Below are positions 45,492-57,800 of a DNA stretch of 64,000 bases, in pieces; positions within the stretch are counted from its first letter, which is position 1, and every line of letters starts with the position of its first letter. The DNA is taken from contig JBANAY010000003.1 of NCBI GenBank assembly GCA_037952775.1, positions 14,942,001-15,006,000 on the forward strand, read 5' to 3'. A model generated the notes under the pieces. The model saw nothing but the letters and a program-made list of their open reading frames with translations, made no database searches and was not told where the DNA came from. The position numbers and the translations under genes were made by a program. This DNA is from Clonostachys chloroleuca (taxonomy: Eukaryota > Ascomycota > Sordariomycetes > Hypocreales > Bionectriaceae).

Positions 45492-46228
45492 CTATTGGAG
45501 CGATTCTACTAAGGCCATGATCAAACAGAGCACAACTTCTTTGCCCATCTCCAATTCTGAATCTCCTGAGAGTGGTGGGACGTGTAGAAAAACAACATTC
45601 CGTTGGCCACCGCTGATTTTGGAAAATTCAACCAAGGATGAGTAATAAACTAGTCCGCATACCCAAGCGCCAACATCATCTGAGAAGCTAACATTAGGCA
45701 GCTGATGTTGTTGCGATGGCTTTAGTTCTCTCTTGCCCCTGCCTTTGTTACCAGATCGTGACCTCAAATTCCGTTTCCAAACCTCAACCACCGACTCCAA
45801 ATCGAAAGAAGAGCTGAGTTTTTCTGCACTCTTCATTCCCCATAATCTTTTTGCATCCAACTTTGAGATCACCTTGCGCTCCTCGTCGGGATATTCATGG
45901 TATCCGTCGCGGAAGGCACTTTGCTCCACTGCGAAATAGTCTCTTTCGACGGCTAGTCCAATATGGAGGACGATTGTTGGATTATGCTGCTGAATTAGGC
46001 GAGGCGAGACTTCCAAGAGTTTATGGTACACCGCGTCGGTTGGCTCAGGATGAGCGATTATTTCGACATCTGCAAGAGATGGTGGTAGGCGTTTCACAAT
46101 TTCAAATGACGGATTGACAGTGATCTCTTTGAAAGCCTGAAGTCGTTAAATAATTGTCGACTTAGAAGACAGCGCAATGTACTTACACCAAATCCCGTGA
46201 CCAGGACACGAACAGGAACATGTGACAT
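45492..46228 (-). CDS. pyroglutamyl-peptidase I family (peptidase C15)
   Basis: A cytosolic cysteine peptidase family that removes N-terminal pyroglutamate from peptides. Exon 1 (46228-46187) encodes MSHVPVRVLVTGFG and exon 2 (46136-45492) continues AFKEITVNPSFEIV, giving 228 residues. The family start VLVTGFGxF..NPS is complete across the 50-nt intron, where the usual Pro is Ala. The catalytic set is visible: a Glu in LAVERDYFAVEQSA, Cys in DDVGAWVCGLVYYSSL and His in VVFLHVPP. An insertion rich in basic residues (RSRSGNKGRGKRELK) lies before the Cys, as in fungal members. The gene appears intact. It has no clear link to its neighbours, although a secreted metalloprotease lies upstream on the same strand. 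Confidence 0.85.
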
Positions 46229-46701
46229 TGCAAGCGATTCAACTCAACATCGATTTGTAAACCCGGTTTCTTTGACTCTCTTTCCACAAAGCGACACGCA
46301 TCAACAATCTTAAAGGAAATCATACTAATATACCTAGTATACTAACTAAAGCTGAAAAAAATGTCCACTTAAATCTTACATGCTTCGGTATGAGTCACAT
46401 CGCCGGCTGGCCAATACATCCCTTCTTATGCAACGGGCAAGGTCCAGGCGCCGTCCGTGCTTTATCTATTCGATACATTTTCGCATTGGTGGTTGGCACC
46501 CCAATCTTCATTGGAATTGAGAGCCGCAAACACTGATGTTTCGTGAGACGTGGACCCAAACTCGTCACCAACTTAGCTGTATCAACCATATACAAGTATA
46601 CAGAAATGCCTCGACTTTATCTACTTTACGAAAGAACAGCAAGCTGCTCATCCTTGTTCCCAACAAGACCAATAGATACATCATATTCCCACATTCCTTT
46701 G
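46229..46701. other. promoter of the peptidase gene and 3' end of the metalloprotease
   Basis: This is a 473-base tandem gap. Nothing further is recognised. Confidence 0.5.
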
Positions 46702-47711
46702 TTACACCACCTCCCTAATGTTATGGAACATGTTGTGGACGCGGGCCACCTGCCCATCAGTGAATTTGGAGAAGCAGGCGTCACCGCCGTAGCTCATATA
46801 ATTGAAGGGAGTATCCAAGCCCTCAAGGCTGGGGCAGGTGTCTGCATCCGTAGGGCATTCTCCGTAGTGAGTTGCCTGTTGCGCAGGAGTGTCGTCGACC
46901 ATGTCACCCTCGCCTGAGCATCCGCCTTGGAAAACGTGCCAGAGGCCGAACCAATGTCCAAATTCGTGGATTGCTGCCTTTCCCTGGTTCCAGATTGTAT
47001 CTGAGGAATCGGGAAGGGCTTGGGAGACCAAATGGACAGAGTCTAGCCAGAACTCCGATTCGGGTCGCTCAAGATCAGGGAAGCTGCTAATACCAATAAA
47101 TCCATCGTCGATTTGACGGTAGAGAAATAGATGGGCAGACTTGTAGCCCCCACTGCGGGAGCGCTTCCAGTAGTCTTCAAGAGCCGGCGTGCCACCGGAT
47201 AGCTGACCATACTTGCCAGCATATTTTCCTCCTGAAAGGTTGGAGATACTGTCATTGAGTTCGCGGGAGATTGTCCCAAGCGTGAGCTCGATCCCATAGG
47301 AGGCAACTAATAAAGCGAGTTAGTCATCGTAGCGGCTTATTCTGGGTGCTTTGTCCGTCTGAATAAACTCTCGGCAAAAGGCGGATATGACTAACAAGTG
47401 GTTTTTAAGACGTCAAATTGCTTCTCTAGAATTTCCTTGGAGGCGTAATCGTCGGGAGTGTCACTCGGAAGAGCTGCGTGAATGTTCATTTCAACGACAA
47501 TTGGCTCCGCAACCTCCAGGATACCTTGATTGTTAGAGAAGGCATAATCACTATCAAATTGCTTGAGGCGGGAAATAGTAGCAACATCATTATCCGTTGG
47601 GGCCTGGAATCCACAAAAGAGCTGGGGTTCATCTCGCTTCCTCAATCCTTCATGGGGGATTGAAGCGACTCCTGTCAAGAGAGCTAGGAAGGGAATTTGA
47701 TAAGAGCGCAT
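46702..47711 (-). CDS. secreted metalloprotease, M43 (pappalysin/MEP1-like)
   Basis: An extracellular zinc protease of 306 residues. Exon 1 (47711-47396) encodes a signal peptide (MRSYQIPFLALLTGVASIP), a short dibasic-containing propeptide (GLRKRDE) and the first part of the domain; exon 2 starts at 47306 after an 89-nt intron with a GTTAGT donor. The zinc site is HEFGHWFGLWH, the extended HExxHxxGxxH form of metzincins, and the Met-turn is FNYMSYGGDACF. Cys residues flank GGCSGEGDMVDDTP and TDADTCP, matching the M43B pattern. Length is normal and no lesion is seen. The first ATG of the frame is 47711. It would degrade external protein or act in host or substrate interaction; the sequence does not decide. 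Confidence 0.9.
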
Positions 47712-47795
47712 GATGGATTTGGTGCTACTGAAATACAATACAATATTCAGATCAAGCTTGTTGGCGTTGCAGGGTTGAAGAGAACTGCGGCAGAA

Positions 47796-47803
47796 TATAT
47801 ATA
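47796..47803 (-). promoter_or_regulatory. TATA box of the metalloprotease gene
   Basis: A perfect TATATATA within GCCTATATATATTC on the minus strand, 85 bases before the ATG at 47711. Confidence 0.5.
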
Positions 47804-49929
47804 GGCATTTCTGTCCTCGCTTGGAGTTTTCTGCCTAGAACGGCGCAGCCAACAAATACGACATTGCCTCGCCCAGCTAACATTGTCCTTCCATATGCAG
47901 TTATATCCGTACGACCCATGCTTCATGGAACAGGATCAGACTATACGCAGGGGGCCTGATTTTCATAGATGCCGATCATTTCTGCTGGGGGCTAGAAGGC
48001 TGAGCTGGGGGAGGAAGGTAGCCTTCCAATGATCCACTACGTTATCGCTTCCCTAGATAGTTGTAGCATCATAGGAAATACTATAAAACAACTCAGATTG
48101 ATCTGGCTTCTATTGTAGTAGTGAAACTATCCCATGAGAACTGTTAGACCAGGATATCTATGACCCCAAGTTCTGTACTGTTTCCAAAGCCAATAGATCA
48201 GTAGCCTCAGCAGCCAACTTAGCTTCGTGCAAGATTAGGAAGCAATACCAAAGCACCGTAAGGGCGGTGTCTATACGCGCGATAAACAATGCCACTTCTC
48301 GATCCGTCTCCACAGACCATCTACGTGCCATAAACGTCGTCTATGTGTGCAAGCTGCAGGGGCGAAAGGTGGCGCAGACACTTACTCCGGCTTTTGTTAG
48401 GGAACAAGGGTGATTCTGACAATAAGCAGACCCATTCATTACGAAGATCAGTTACGGAAAGGGAGGGGCTTTGCATAAAGCATCAAGTATGGCGAGGTGG
48501 TTGTATCATGGTAGAACTTCCGTTCATGCACAACCGGAGTTTGAGCCTGCAGCTGAAGTTCGAGATCTTTCTAATGGGATATAAAGACACTCTCTTACTT
48601 AACTTGGAACGATTAGACTCTCCGATAAAAGGCGGAGGGAAACTGACTGGGAAGGAGTCATGTGGAGAATACTAATAATATGCTCAAATAATTGAGAATT
48701 CCACATGGCACTCTCTAGTCGTGAAACCAAAAGAGCCTGCGTATTGAAGTAAGCGTTGTCCCACCTGTTGTGAAGCCATTCGGTGATTTATTATAGTTTA
48801 TCGTAGACTTATTTCCAGATAGATCCCGCCTGCAGTCGAACCTCCTTGGAGGTTCATCTATCTATGTGAAACCTGGGCCTGAAATATCTAGTGGCTATGC
48901 AGCATCACGGGGAGCCAAAGGACTTTCCATTCATCGTCATATTCAGTGATCATCTCCGAGGAGCGGAATGCGACGAGAGACATATGGTTCTCTTTTCAAA
49001 GTCTGTCTACTTCAAGGTAGATAGAATACTAAGCACTAATTATCAACAGAAGTAACTGCTTCAATCGGGAGATCAAGATTTATCGATAGGCTTAAAAGAG
49101 TCAGATTTGTGGCTAAAGTAATAATGTTTCGAGGTAGAATGTTTGTTGCAATAAACTCCGAAGCCCTTGTTGGTGTCCGGAGTAGGCTGACTCCAGGACT
49201 TTCCATGACTAATAAGTGTAGAACACCCTAGCGACTAAGAATGAGGTAGCGACGAGCATCACGCAGATCTAGTGAGCGAATAAGATAACGGACATCATGG
49301 AGAACTCACCCGGTGACTACGGACCGGCAGAATGTCACAGGAAATGGCATCGACCCACATCGCCACAAAACCACTCGAAGCTCCAGTCTCGAAAAGGGAG
49401 GTGGCTAGAGTGAGGGATCCAGAATGACAAGCCAACCCCGCAGTTCTCGCACCATTCGTTCTTTTGCTGGTAGACCGAGGTAAGTATTTCTATGCCTGCA
49501 AGCTCAAAATCACTGAGAGATTGATATTAAAGGAGAGAATCTTCATTGTGTTGAGATTTCAGGTCTGGCATTTCCATTTCTGTTTTAGGTTTGTACTCGA
49601 ACTCTCATCTGTATCAAGGGAGAGAAAGAAGGAATACAAGAACAACAGAGGCATAAAGCGTTCGCGACACGGCGCTACTGAGAGCTAATTCAAACCATCT
49701 CAGTAAAACTGAAATAGCACCAAAGAAGACAGTTTCGCCGGTGTGTATCCGAGCTTCCCCAGCTTGATATTCATTCGAGAAGCAGTCCATTCTCGGTCCG
49801 ACTTATATGGTTTCCCCAGCGGTCAAGGATGATGATGACCCCGCGAAATGTCACTCAGAAAAACGTGGGGAAATCGCCGAAGCTTCGGCAACGGGCACCG
49901 AGGCCGAGAGAGGTTACAGTTCTAGCTAC

Positions 49930-49937
49930 TATATATA
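49930..49937 (+). promoter_or_regulatory. TATA box of the lipase gene
   Basis: TATATATA in CTACTATATATACTTTG, 86 bases upstream of the ATG at 50023. Confidence 0.5.
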
Positions 49938-50022
49938 CTTTGAGTGATTGATTCACGTCTAAGCATAGAAAGGGGAATTGAACTCATTCTTATCTCTTTC
50001 GCCTGATTCTGTATTCCGCAAT

Positions 50023-51639
50023 ATGCGATTACTCCTCAGCATCTCGGCGCTTTTGAGCGCGGGCCTTCATGAGGTTGTCGCTCAAACAGGACCAGCTGCC
50101 AGCGTGCAGAACAATACTTTCAATGCTACCCACGGCCCGTACAACCCCCAAACCGCCATGGATAGAATCAAGCAGGCCAATCTATCTGCGGAGATAGGGG
50201 AAAAGGTTCTTGTTGCGCTGAATTTCGAGAGATCTAATTGGGCGGGCACATCTGTTCGCTTGGACCCCTTTTATACCGACCTTCCATCCAACTGGTCATC
50301 ACTTCCGCCCGGATCTATTGTGAAGATTGAGGAACGAAGCAACATATCACTTTACACGATACCGCCAACCTTAGGTCTCTCCCGATTTATCTACACGACT
50401 AAAACCTTCAACGGAACTGCTGTCCCAGCTTCTGCTTTCGTTCTATGGCCATGGTTTACCCAAGATATTAAAGGCTCCGATGGGTTACCTATAATTACCT
50501 TAGCCCATGGCGCTATTGGATGGTGAGTAATTCGAGTTTCACATGACTTTTCTACACTTGAGTTCCTGTGGTTTCGCTAACTTGTTGTGATATTGACTGT
50601 AGGTCCGGTGAAGGTGGAATGAGCCACATGCGCAATCTGGGTAACCAGTGGATGACGACAAGTGCAGCAAGTGCACGCGGCTTCGTCGTAATTGTCCCCG
50701 ATTATGTTGGCTTGGGTCTAGACCACGATGGACACGGAAACATCATCCCTCATCAGTTCCTGGCCAACGAAGCTTCCGGGTATGATCTCCTTTATGCCAC
50801 AAAAGCCGCCAAGAAGGCATGGCGACAACTGGGATCCAAGTTCGTGATAATGGGGCATTCGCAGGGCGGGGGTGCTGCGGTAAGTTCACGCTTGTCAAAT
50901 GCAGATGATCAAGTTTACATTTAACTGATGACCGCAAACTCAGTGGGGCGCCTCTTTGGTTCTGGGTCGTAATGATCAAGAAGCAAAAGACTTGGGCAAG
51001 GGCTACCTGGGGACTATTGCTGGTGCTCCATGGCTGTCACTTAAAACCCGGATAACACACGAGACCTCTCAGATTGCTCTCAATTCTGTGTTGTCACGTA
51101 TAGCTACGGGAGTCAATTCTATCTTTCCCGAATTCTCCCTTAGTGACTGGCTGACTGAGAAGGGAGAGCGTGTGGTCCGACTCCTCCAAGATCTCCAAGG
51201 GAGTCAATCGGTCGCAACCCAACTTTTTATATCAGCAGATCTCATCAGATCGGATTGGGATCAGTCATGGTACTACCAATCCTGGGAGCGGTTAACATCT
51301 GTCATCGCGAAACCCTTTGCCGGCCCTCTACTCGTCCTTCAAGGCACCGGGGACAGCACTGTGAACGCCACGGGCGTGCGTGCAGCCGTCGATGCGACAT
51401 GTGCAGCTATTGAGAAGGCCAACATTGAGTATATTGAATTTGAAAAGGTGAACCACCTGCCCATATTCTTTTTCGGCGAAAATATCTGGCTGGATTGGGT
51501 TCTAGACAGGTTTGCCGGGAAGCCCGTCAAGCCGGGCTGTCGAACGGATGGATATGTCAAACCGCTGAGGAACTCGTCCGAGTATAAATTTCAGACGAAT
51601 TGGTTCATCGAGTATTCCATGAATTCTTACTCAGGTTAG
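50023..51639 (+). CDS. secretory lipase (LIP family)
   Basis: An extracellular triacylglycerol lipase/esterase of the fungal secretory-lipase family. Exons 50023-50522, 50603-50879 and 50944-51639 give 490 residues. A signal peptide is clear (MRLLLSISALLSAGLHEVVA, then QTGPAAS). The nucleophile is in FVIMGHSQGGGAAWG, the elbow GHSQG; the acid is probably the Asp in VLQGTGDSTVN and the base the His in EKVNHLPIF. DYVGLGLDHDG precedes the catalytic Ser as in the family. Several N-glycosylation sites are present. The true start is the ATG at 50023; the frame is open upstream but has no earlier ATG. Gene intact, about 2.3 kb from the divergent metalloprotease. Confidence 0.85.
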
Positions 51640-52287
51640 AAAGCCCCTGGTTACACTAGGATAGACAGCTCAATAAAAATTTATCATCGGCCTCCATCAA
51701 AACCAGGGTCTCGGACAACGAGCCACTAGGTAGAGCCTACACCAAACCCAGAGCCTAAACCCAGGGCGTATTTGTTAAGATTCGGGAATAAGATATGTTC
51801 TTGTCGCCCCGGAATACGCTAGCCTTGTGAATATATTGGAAAGTTCAATGCTTTGTAATAACCGGCCGAAAATTAGGGGATGCTCAAGACGGAGGAGCAA
51901 GGTATAGCGGAATTGACTCCACATGAATCGTGATTTTAAATATTCATCCACTATTCTTTCCGATTTATACATACGATTTGAGATCACAGCCCGTCCTCAT
52001 CTGAAAACCAGTTTCTGATTCTATGCTTTGAGCTCGTTGAGCTGGGTAAGCTATTCTTGTCTATTGTCGTTGCATGTTACGGGAGCCAAGTAATAGAGCT
52101 GCTCAAGGGGCAAATTCAGTAGTTGGATGACTAATCTGACCCAGCGTTGAGAATTTTCCAGTTCGGCAACCAATTAAGGGTGAGTGAGGGGAACAATTTT
52201 TCTCGGGATGTGTGCTTGTATAACCGAAACCACCGAAAACCAAGAACCACAGTCCAAGCAACGGCGACTCTCCTCAACCTCCACAAG
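51640..52287. other. intergenic region, nothing recognised
   Basis: A 650-base tandem gap with the promoter of the transporter gene. A short CCAAC/CCTCCACAAG leader precedes the ATG; no gene is seen. Confidence 0.5.
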
Positions 52288-53800
52288 ATGGCGGCGCATG
52301 ATTCTCCAAGGCGTCCGACTCCTGGTCGTGACGATGCCGATCCCACGGCCCCGCTACTTCAGCCTGCTGCCACTGACGGAGAGAATGGGCAAGGTCAAAC
52401 GGATCAACCTAACGGTCTATTGCAAAGTCTTCGAGAATTCTATGACAAGAATTTTGGCCTGTTTCTTGTGTTCCTCGCCCAATTCTTTGCGTCAACGGTA
52501 AGCATGACGGTCTAGCCCTTTATTATTCTCAAATGCACCAGCTAATGATGAAATCTTACAGATGATAATGACTACTAAGTTGCTTGAAACTGGCTTCGAG
52601 ACCAAGTTCCACGCCCTGCAGATCATATTCGTTCGCATGTTTTCCACAGCAATTATCGGATCTCTGTGGATGATGTATAAGGGTGTTCCTGGGTTTCCAT
52701 TTGGCCCTCGTGGCGTACGGAGACTTCTTGTTATTCGAGGGACTGCAGGAACCGTTGGGTTGTTCGGTCTATATTGTATGCATGGCCTCAGCCTCCATCG
52801 AGGCTTAAGAAGTGACCTCTGCTAATACGTGATCCAGATTCACTATCATACCTCGACATGTCGGACGCTACGGTCATTACCTTTCTCGTGCCTACTCTTA
52901 CTGCATTTGTTTGTTGGGTTGCTCTTCACGTACGTCTGAGATCCCCATCCCCCCTGAAAACAATTTCTCATTCAATATAGGAACCCTTTACGGTCAAAGA
53001 GGCACTAGCCGGGCTTCTTGCTTTTGGGGGCGTACTATTCATTGCTCGGCCACCATACCTGTTTCCAAGCCAAGATGAGGATGATAGTCAAGTGAACCAA
53101 TCTCTAACGGCCGATGTTTACTCACTCATTGACATTGACCGTCAGGGAGGAATTGTTCCTCCTGAAAATGCGACTCCCGCTGAGCGTGCAATGGCTATTG
53201 CCTGCGCCATCCTAGGCGCATTCGCCGCTGCCACAGCATATGCTACCATTCGTGTAATTGGCAAACGAGCACATTCCCTTGTTAGCGTCAATTATTTTGC
53301 TGTACTTGGCTCTGTCAGCTCCTTTGCGATTATCATGATCCACCCGGACCTTCAATTCGAGATCCCTCACACTGTGACGCAATGGTAAGTACCGGCACTT
53401 CATTACTAGTAAGTACTCAGTCTCTAATGTCCAACTTAGGCTTCTATTAGTATTTATCGGAATCTCGGGATTTCTCCTTCAGGTACTACTAACAGAGGGG
53501 CTACAAAGAGAGAAGGCAGGACGAGCAACGAATCTTATTGTAAGTTGATTATCCACGTCCTGTCAAAAACGCAATGTTAATGGGCCTCTATAGTACACTC
53601 AAATGATCTGGGCATTGTTTTTCGAACGGATTGTTTGGGGCACAACACCTCCCATCACCAGCTTTATCGGGAGCGGGCTCATCATTAGTGGAGCAGTTTG
53701 GATCAGTCTCCAAAAGAAAGCTCCGGAAACTCCCAAGGGACAAACTGCGGATGAGGAGAACAGAACTCTAGGTACAGGTGAACAGCAAAGTCGCTCTTGA
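52288..53800 (+). CDS. EamA-domain (DMT superfamily) transporter
   Basis: A membrane carrier of the drug/metabolite transporter superfamily. Six exons, 52288-52497, 52562-52775, 52838-52929, 52981-53384, 53440-53539 and 53594-53800, give 408 residues. After a soluble N terminus of about 55 residues there are two EamA repeats, about ten helices in all. Recognisable parts are ALQIIFVRMFSTAIIG, the end of repeat 1 (YSLSYLDMSDATVITFLVPT), EPFTVKEALAGLLAFGGVL, and repeat 2 beginning MAIACAILGAFAAATAYAT and ending PPITSFIGSGLIISGAVW. The order and spacing match DUF6/EamA solute carriers related to nucleotide-sugar transporters; the substrate cannot be told. All junctions keep frame, and the pattern SYLDMSDATV..FLVPT across exon 3 confirms them. 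Confidence 0.87.
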
Positions 53801-53954
53801 GATTTTAAACGGAATGCGACCATCGAGAAAAGAAATATGTTAGAGGCAGAATTTGCAACACGATAATTCTAGACTATTTCTAAATACCAAGTACGATAGC
53901 GCGAGTAACAAAAATTGTCTGTCTACTAAAATTGTAAAAGAGACAAATCTCAGC

Positions 53955-54571
53955 CTAGCCAGTAATGGTGACGCTTATCTGATCTTCATCTGGCCTCTCG
54001 AATCCGCTGACGTATCTATCCAAGATATCGGATGTAATGTCGAAGGCGGAATCTGCATTTTTATCGGCTGTGGCCCTCTGTTGAATCCTTTGCCATAGTT
54101 TAGCCTTACTGATCTCAAAAAACACCAAGATGAACCTAGCTCCCATTTCCTGTGCGAACTTTCGGTATTCATCACGATCATCTTTCGCATAGAATGAACG
54201 ATCTAACACAACGTCTCTGGGCTTATCAGAAGATAGAAGTTGCCGATAATCATCGATGAACTGCTCATTCGCCTCTGAGGAGTATTGTTGGTAAAGCTCT
54301 TTGGGGTAGTCAACTCCGCATAGCCCGTGGGCGTCAAATATCGTTTGATCAATATAGATAGCCGGGTGAAGGTTGGAAATTTGGCGGCAATTGATTTCGA
54401 CAAGGTGGATTTTCCAGAGCCTGGATAAATGAGAAGTTCAGCAGAGCACTCCCTACCTCAGCCAAATGGGAATGTATAATTACCTGCAACACCACACATC
54501 GCAACCACAATTGGCCTCGAGTCCCCCGCAGATCGCTGCAAGAGAGGAAGCAAATCGGCAGGGATAGCCAT
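53955..54571 (-). CDS. P-loop kinase-like protein (AAA_33-type) with a +2 frame break
   Basis: A small nucleotide-binding protein of the P-loop kinase type, function unknown. Exon 1 (54571-54484) and exon 2 (54420-53955) join to read the Walker A CGVAGSGKSTLSKSIAA, then FPTFTRLSI. There the frame breaks: the following homologous part, IDQTIFDAHGLCGVDYP, lies in another frame, with an extra dinucleotide AT in CTATCTATATTGATC (around 54350-54360). Beyond it come VVLDRSFYAKDDRDEYRKF, a kinase-like lid with RIQQRATADKNADSAF, and RYVSGFERPDEDQI to the stop. Removing two bases gives 183 residues, as expected for the family. No GT donor allows an intron. The gene is therefore either inactivated by a short tandem slip or mis-sequenced. 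It converges with the EamA transporter gene. Confidence 0.78.
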
Positions 54572-54853
54572 TCTAGGTATACTCAAACCTCGTAGGCTTG
54601 ACGATTCAACATATGTTTTTTGCCAAGCTTAGTAGAATATTCAGGTTCGTTCGTCAAAGAAAGCACGTAGGTGATTGACTCATCCAAATATGCATGACTC
54701 ATTCGTCTAAATCATGTGAGAGTCGATCATTTATAAACTAGCCTCGTCCGGATTATTTGCACGTGATTGAAGGCAGCTTCCCCATCTGAACACTTATTGA
54801 ATAGCTAAAACGATACGGAGTGAAACGCAATTGGTATTTATTTGTAAAATTAT

Positions 54854-57800
54854 CTAGTTTCCACTGGCACTAGGAATAACCCCTTGGAGAAAGACGTGAA
54901 TGTCATTCTCTGTGCCTTCGAAAAAGCGGCGAGGCTGGTAAGCGCTGTCTATATGATCGATAGAATTATCGTCATCTTGCAATCCAAGGCTTTGCAACAA
55001 GACATGTGCATCCTCCGCAGCAACACATATGTTAAACATGGTCTTTTTGTGATCGTAATCCAAGGTTGTCAGTTCGGGTAGTCGACTTCCTCGGAAGACT
55101 TTTCTCAAGCCTCGGTTATCATTGTTGGTATGCCTCTCCATGACTTTTTGAATCTCTCTGTGAATGTTGGTCCTCAACTTCTCGAAATTGGTTAGTAAGC
55201 TAGAGTGCATGTCATTCAAGCTCAGGTCGGACTGTCGTTCCTGGATATGTTGACAAATCCGGGATAGATCTGATACTTGGCCACAAATCAAATCAACGGT
55301 TCGCGATTGCGGCGAAGGTTGGAGAAGAAACTCCAGGGCTTCACTAAGACGACGGGAGAACACCTTGATCGCAGAATCACTAATAACAGAGAGACCGTGC
55401 TTCACCAAGGTCTCAAAAAGCTCCAGCCGCGAGGAATAAGAGTTCTTGTGCTCGTCGATAGTGACTGGTAGCGTAGCAAGGCCATGAATAAGCGGAAGCT
55501 GCACAGGGGCCTCTCCTTCTCGCACTTGCACCGGAACTTGTATCTCCTTGGTCCTTCTCCTACATTTTTGGAGGACTCCATCCAGAAGGGATGCACTGGC
55601 GAACACCCATGGGGGGTTGGGGCGTGCTTCCCTCATTGGGAGGTATGATCCGACTGCTCGTAGGGCTGAGGTGGTGGACAGTTGATTGAAGACACGTAAG
55701 ATCAGTACGTGGTGCGATTTCGGGATACCTAGACTCGGCAGCAGACAAGGAGATTTGTAACCCTCAAATGGATTAATTGCCTTCAGAGACAGGAGATAAT
55801 CAACGACTTGACTGTTTCCATCTAAAGCAGCTAACCAAATTGGCGTGATCTCCATGAAATGGCCTGCCTTGACGGGAGAAAAACGGAGGGGCCGGTTGAT
55901 CGCATCCTCGTCATTGCTCGCCTGCTCAACAAGGCACTGTACCTCGTCGACGCAACTTCGATACTTGCCCGAGAGTGGGCCGGCATCTTGGCGAGATATA
56001 GAAAAGAAGTGAAGCGGAGAGAAAGGCATGTCGGTTTTGAGATTCTTGTGCTGCTCACAGAAAGATCCACCAGTCTTGACAGTGATTGAGCAGGAATTGT
56101 CCATGAAGTAGGCCTGAATGCAGGCATCGCAGCGGCGGTAGAGCGGAAATGAGGTTTTGAAGTGCTTACGGATATATTTTGTACCTCGCTCAGCGGCCAT
56201 TGAAGGATAACTGGCGGAAAGCTCTGCCATTTCTCGCTGGCAGTCGAGAAGATCCTTCTTTGCTCGTGAAACATCCTTGTCCTTGTTCCCAAATCGGGTC
56301 GCCTTGTTCCCTTTGTCAACCTCGGTTTCGGAGCCTGCTGGTGTCGTTGCTTGCTTTTTCTCTCTGGCCAGAGTCTGTGACCACATCGGAAAGTCTGGGT
56401 CATCGGAAGCTCCACAAGATGTCACAATTATCTTTAAGCTGTCCAATATCATGTCGTGATTAGGTCGTGCCACTTCTCGCAGGGCTTCATATGACAATTT
56501 GCCATGCTCTTTTGCACTGCTCCAGTCTGCTTTGCTGAGAGAGACAAGAGCCAGAGAGTGATGAAGAATCCCTTTCTCGGCAGGAGCGAGGCCGGGCACT
56601 TCGAGGGAAATGGATAGGTTGTGGATGGACTCATCGGCTTGTTTCAAGTGGAACAAGGCCAATGCATGGCTGTTGCAAAATTCCACTTCCCATCTTGCCA
56701 GGCGTGGGCTCGTGCCTTTGAGCAGCTCAGGTTGAGGTCGGAGGAGCTTATATGGATCGAGAAGGCTTATGATTTCTTTGTAACGAACTTCCTTCTCCAA
56801 GAATCCAAGTTCTTCAGCAATTTGATCAGCAATTTCGGCTCTTATCTCTGGATGATCGAACCAAGTAGACTCTGAAAGATGGCCTCCGAGGTAGGTGTCA
56901 GCGACCAGGCTGATCAACAAACGTTTGTCTGTCTCATCTACCGATGCAATGTTCTCGACCAAGCCTTTAATATGCGGGAGTGCCCGATGCCAATCGTTTT
57001 CTTGAACAGACTTTTGAACGATCTGCAATTTAGTCTCTTTGCTCTCGGGAGAGCCTTCTTTAATGGGTTGCGTTATATCTGCTGCCTCCGCTTTAGTACG
57101 AATGGGGAGAGTCAGTTTCTCGGGTTCACTTTTGTTGATATCCGACTCTGTGTGGCTTTCAACAGGCCTATAATTAAGCTTGTTAATTGTAAATCCAAGC
57201 GCGTACACTTGAGCTGACACTAACCGATCTATTTCTCGATTATCGGGGTGCTCAAGGCTGACTTGACTCCAATCTCTTTTGCTACACGCACGTGCCGATG
57301 GCCTATCCTGAGGCTCAACAGAAAGCAAATCTCTGATCATCTCTGAGAAAATCAAGGGAGTATCGGGAGGCAGCTTGTCCGTCATGGGTAGGTGAGTTTT
57401 CCCAGATACATACCCAACGAGATCGTATACGGCTTCAAAAGGCGTCTTGTAGGTCAACAGCTTGAAAATAATGACGCCAAGGGACCACATGTCAGTCGCA
57501 GACTCATAGCGTGGGTTTGGCCTTGTTACGCCTAACTGTTCGGGTGAGGCAAACGCAACCGTTCCCATAGGTCGTGTGGCAGTGGCATCTTGATCTCTCT
57601 TGATCATTCTAGCAGTGCCAAAATCGGCGATCTTCACAACCCACGAGGGTGTCTTGGACACAACCATAATATTCTATGGGTTGATGGATTAGTATGCATG
57701 AACACGAAATGGAGGATGAGACATCGTACGGAGGGTTTTAAATCCCGGTGGACAAGACCATTACTGTGCATGTAGTCCAAGCCGTCAAGAAGCTGGGAAA

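Larger units (their letters stand above)
47712..50022. other. 2.3-kb divergent intergenic region between two secreted-enzyme genes
   Basis: Both the metalloprotease and the lipase are transcribed away from this region. Open frames at 48343-48675 and 49464-49688 have no motif or splice partners. Apart from the TATA boxes at the two edges I can assign nothing. Confidence 0.55.
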
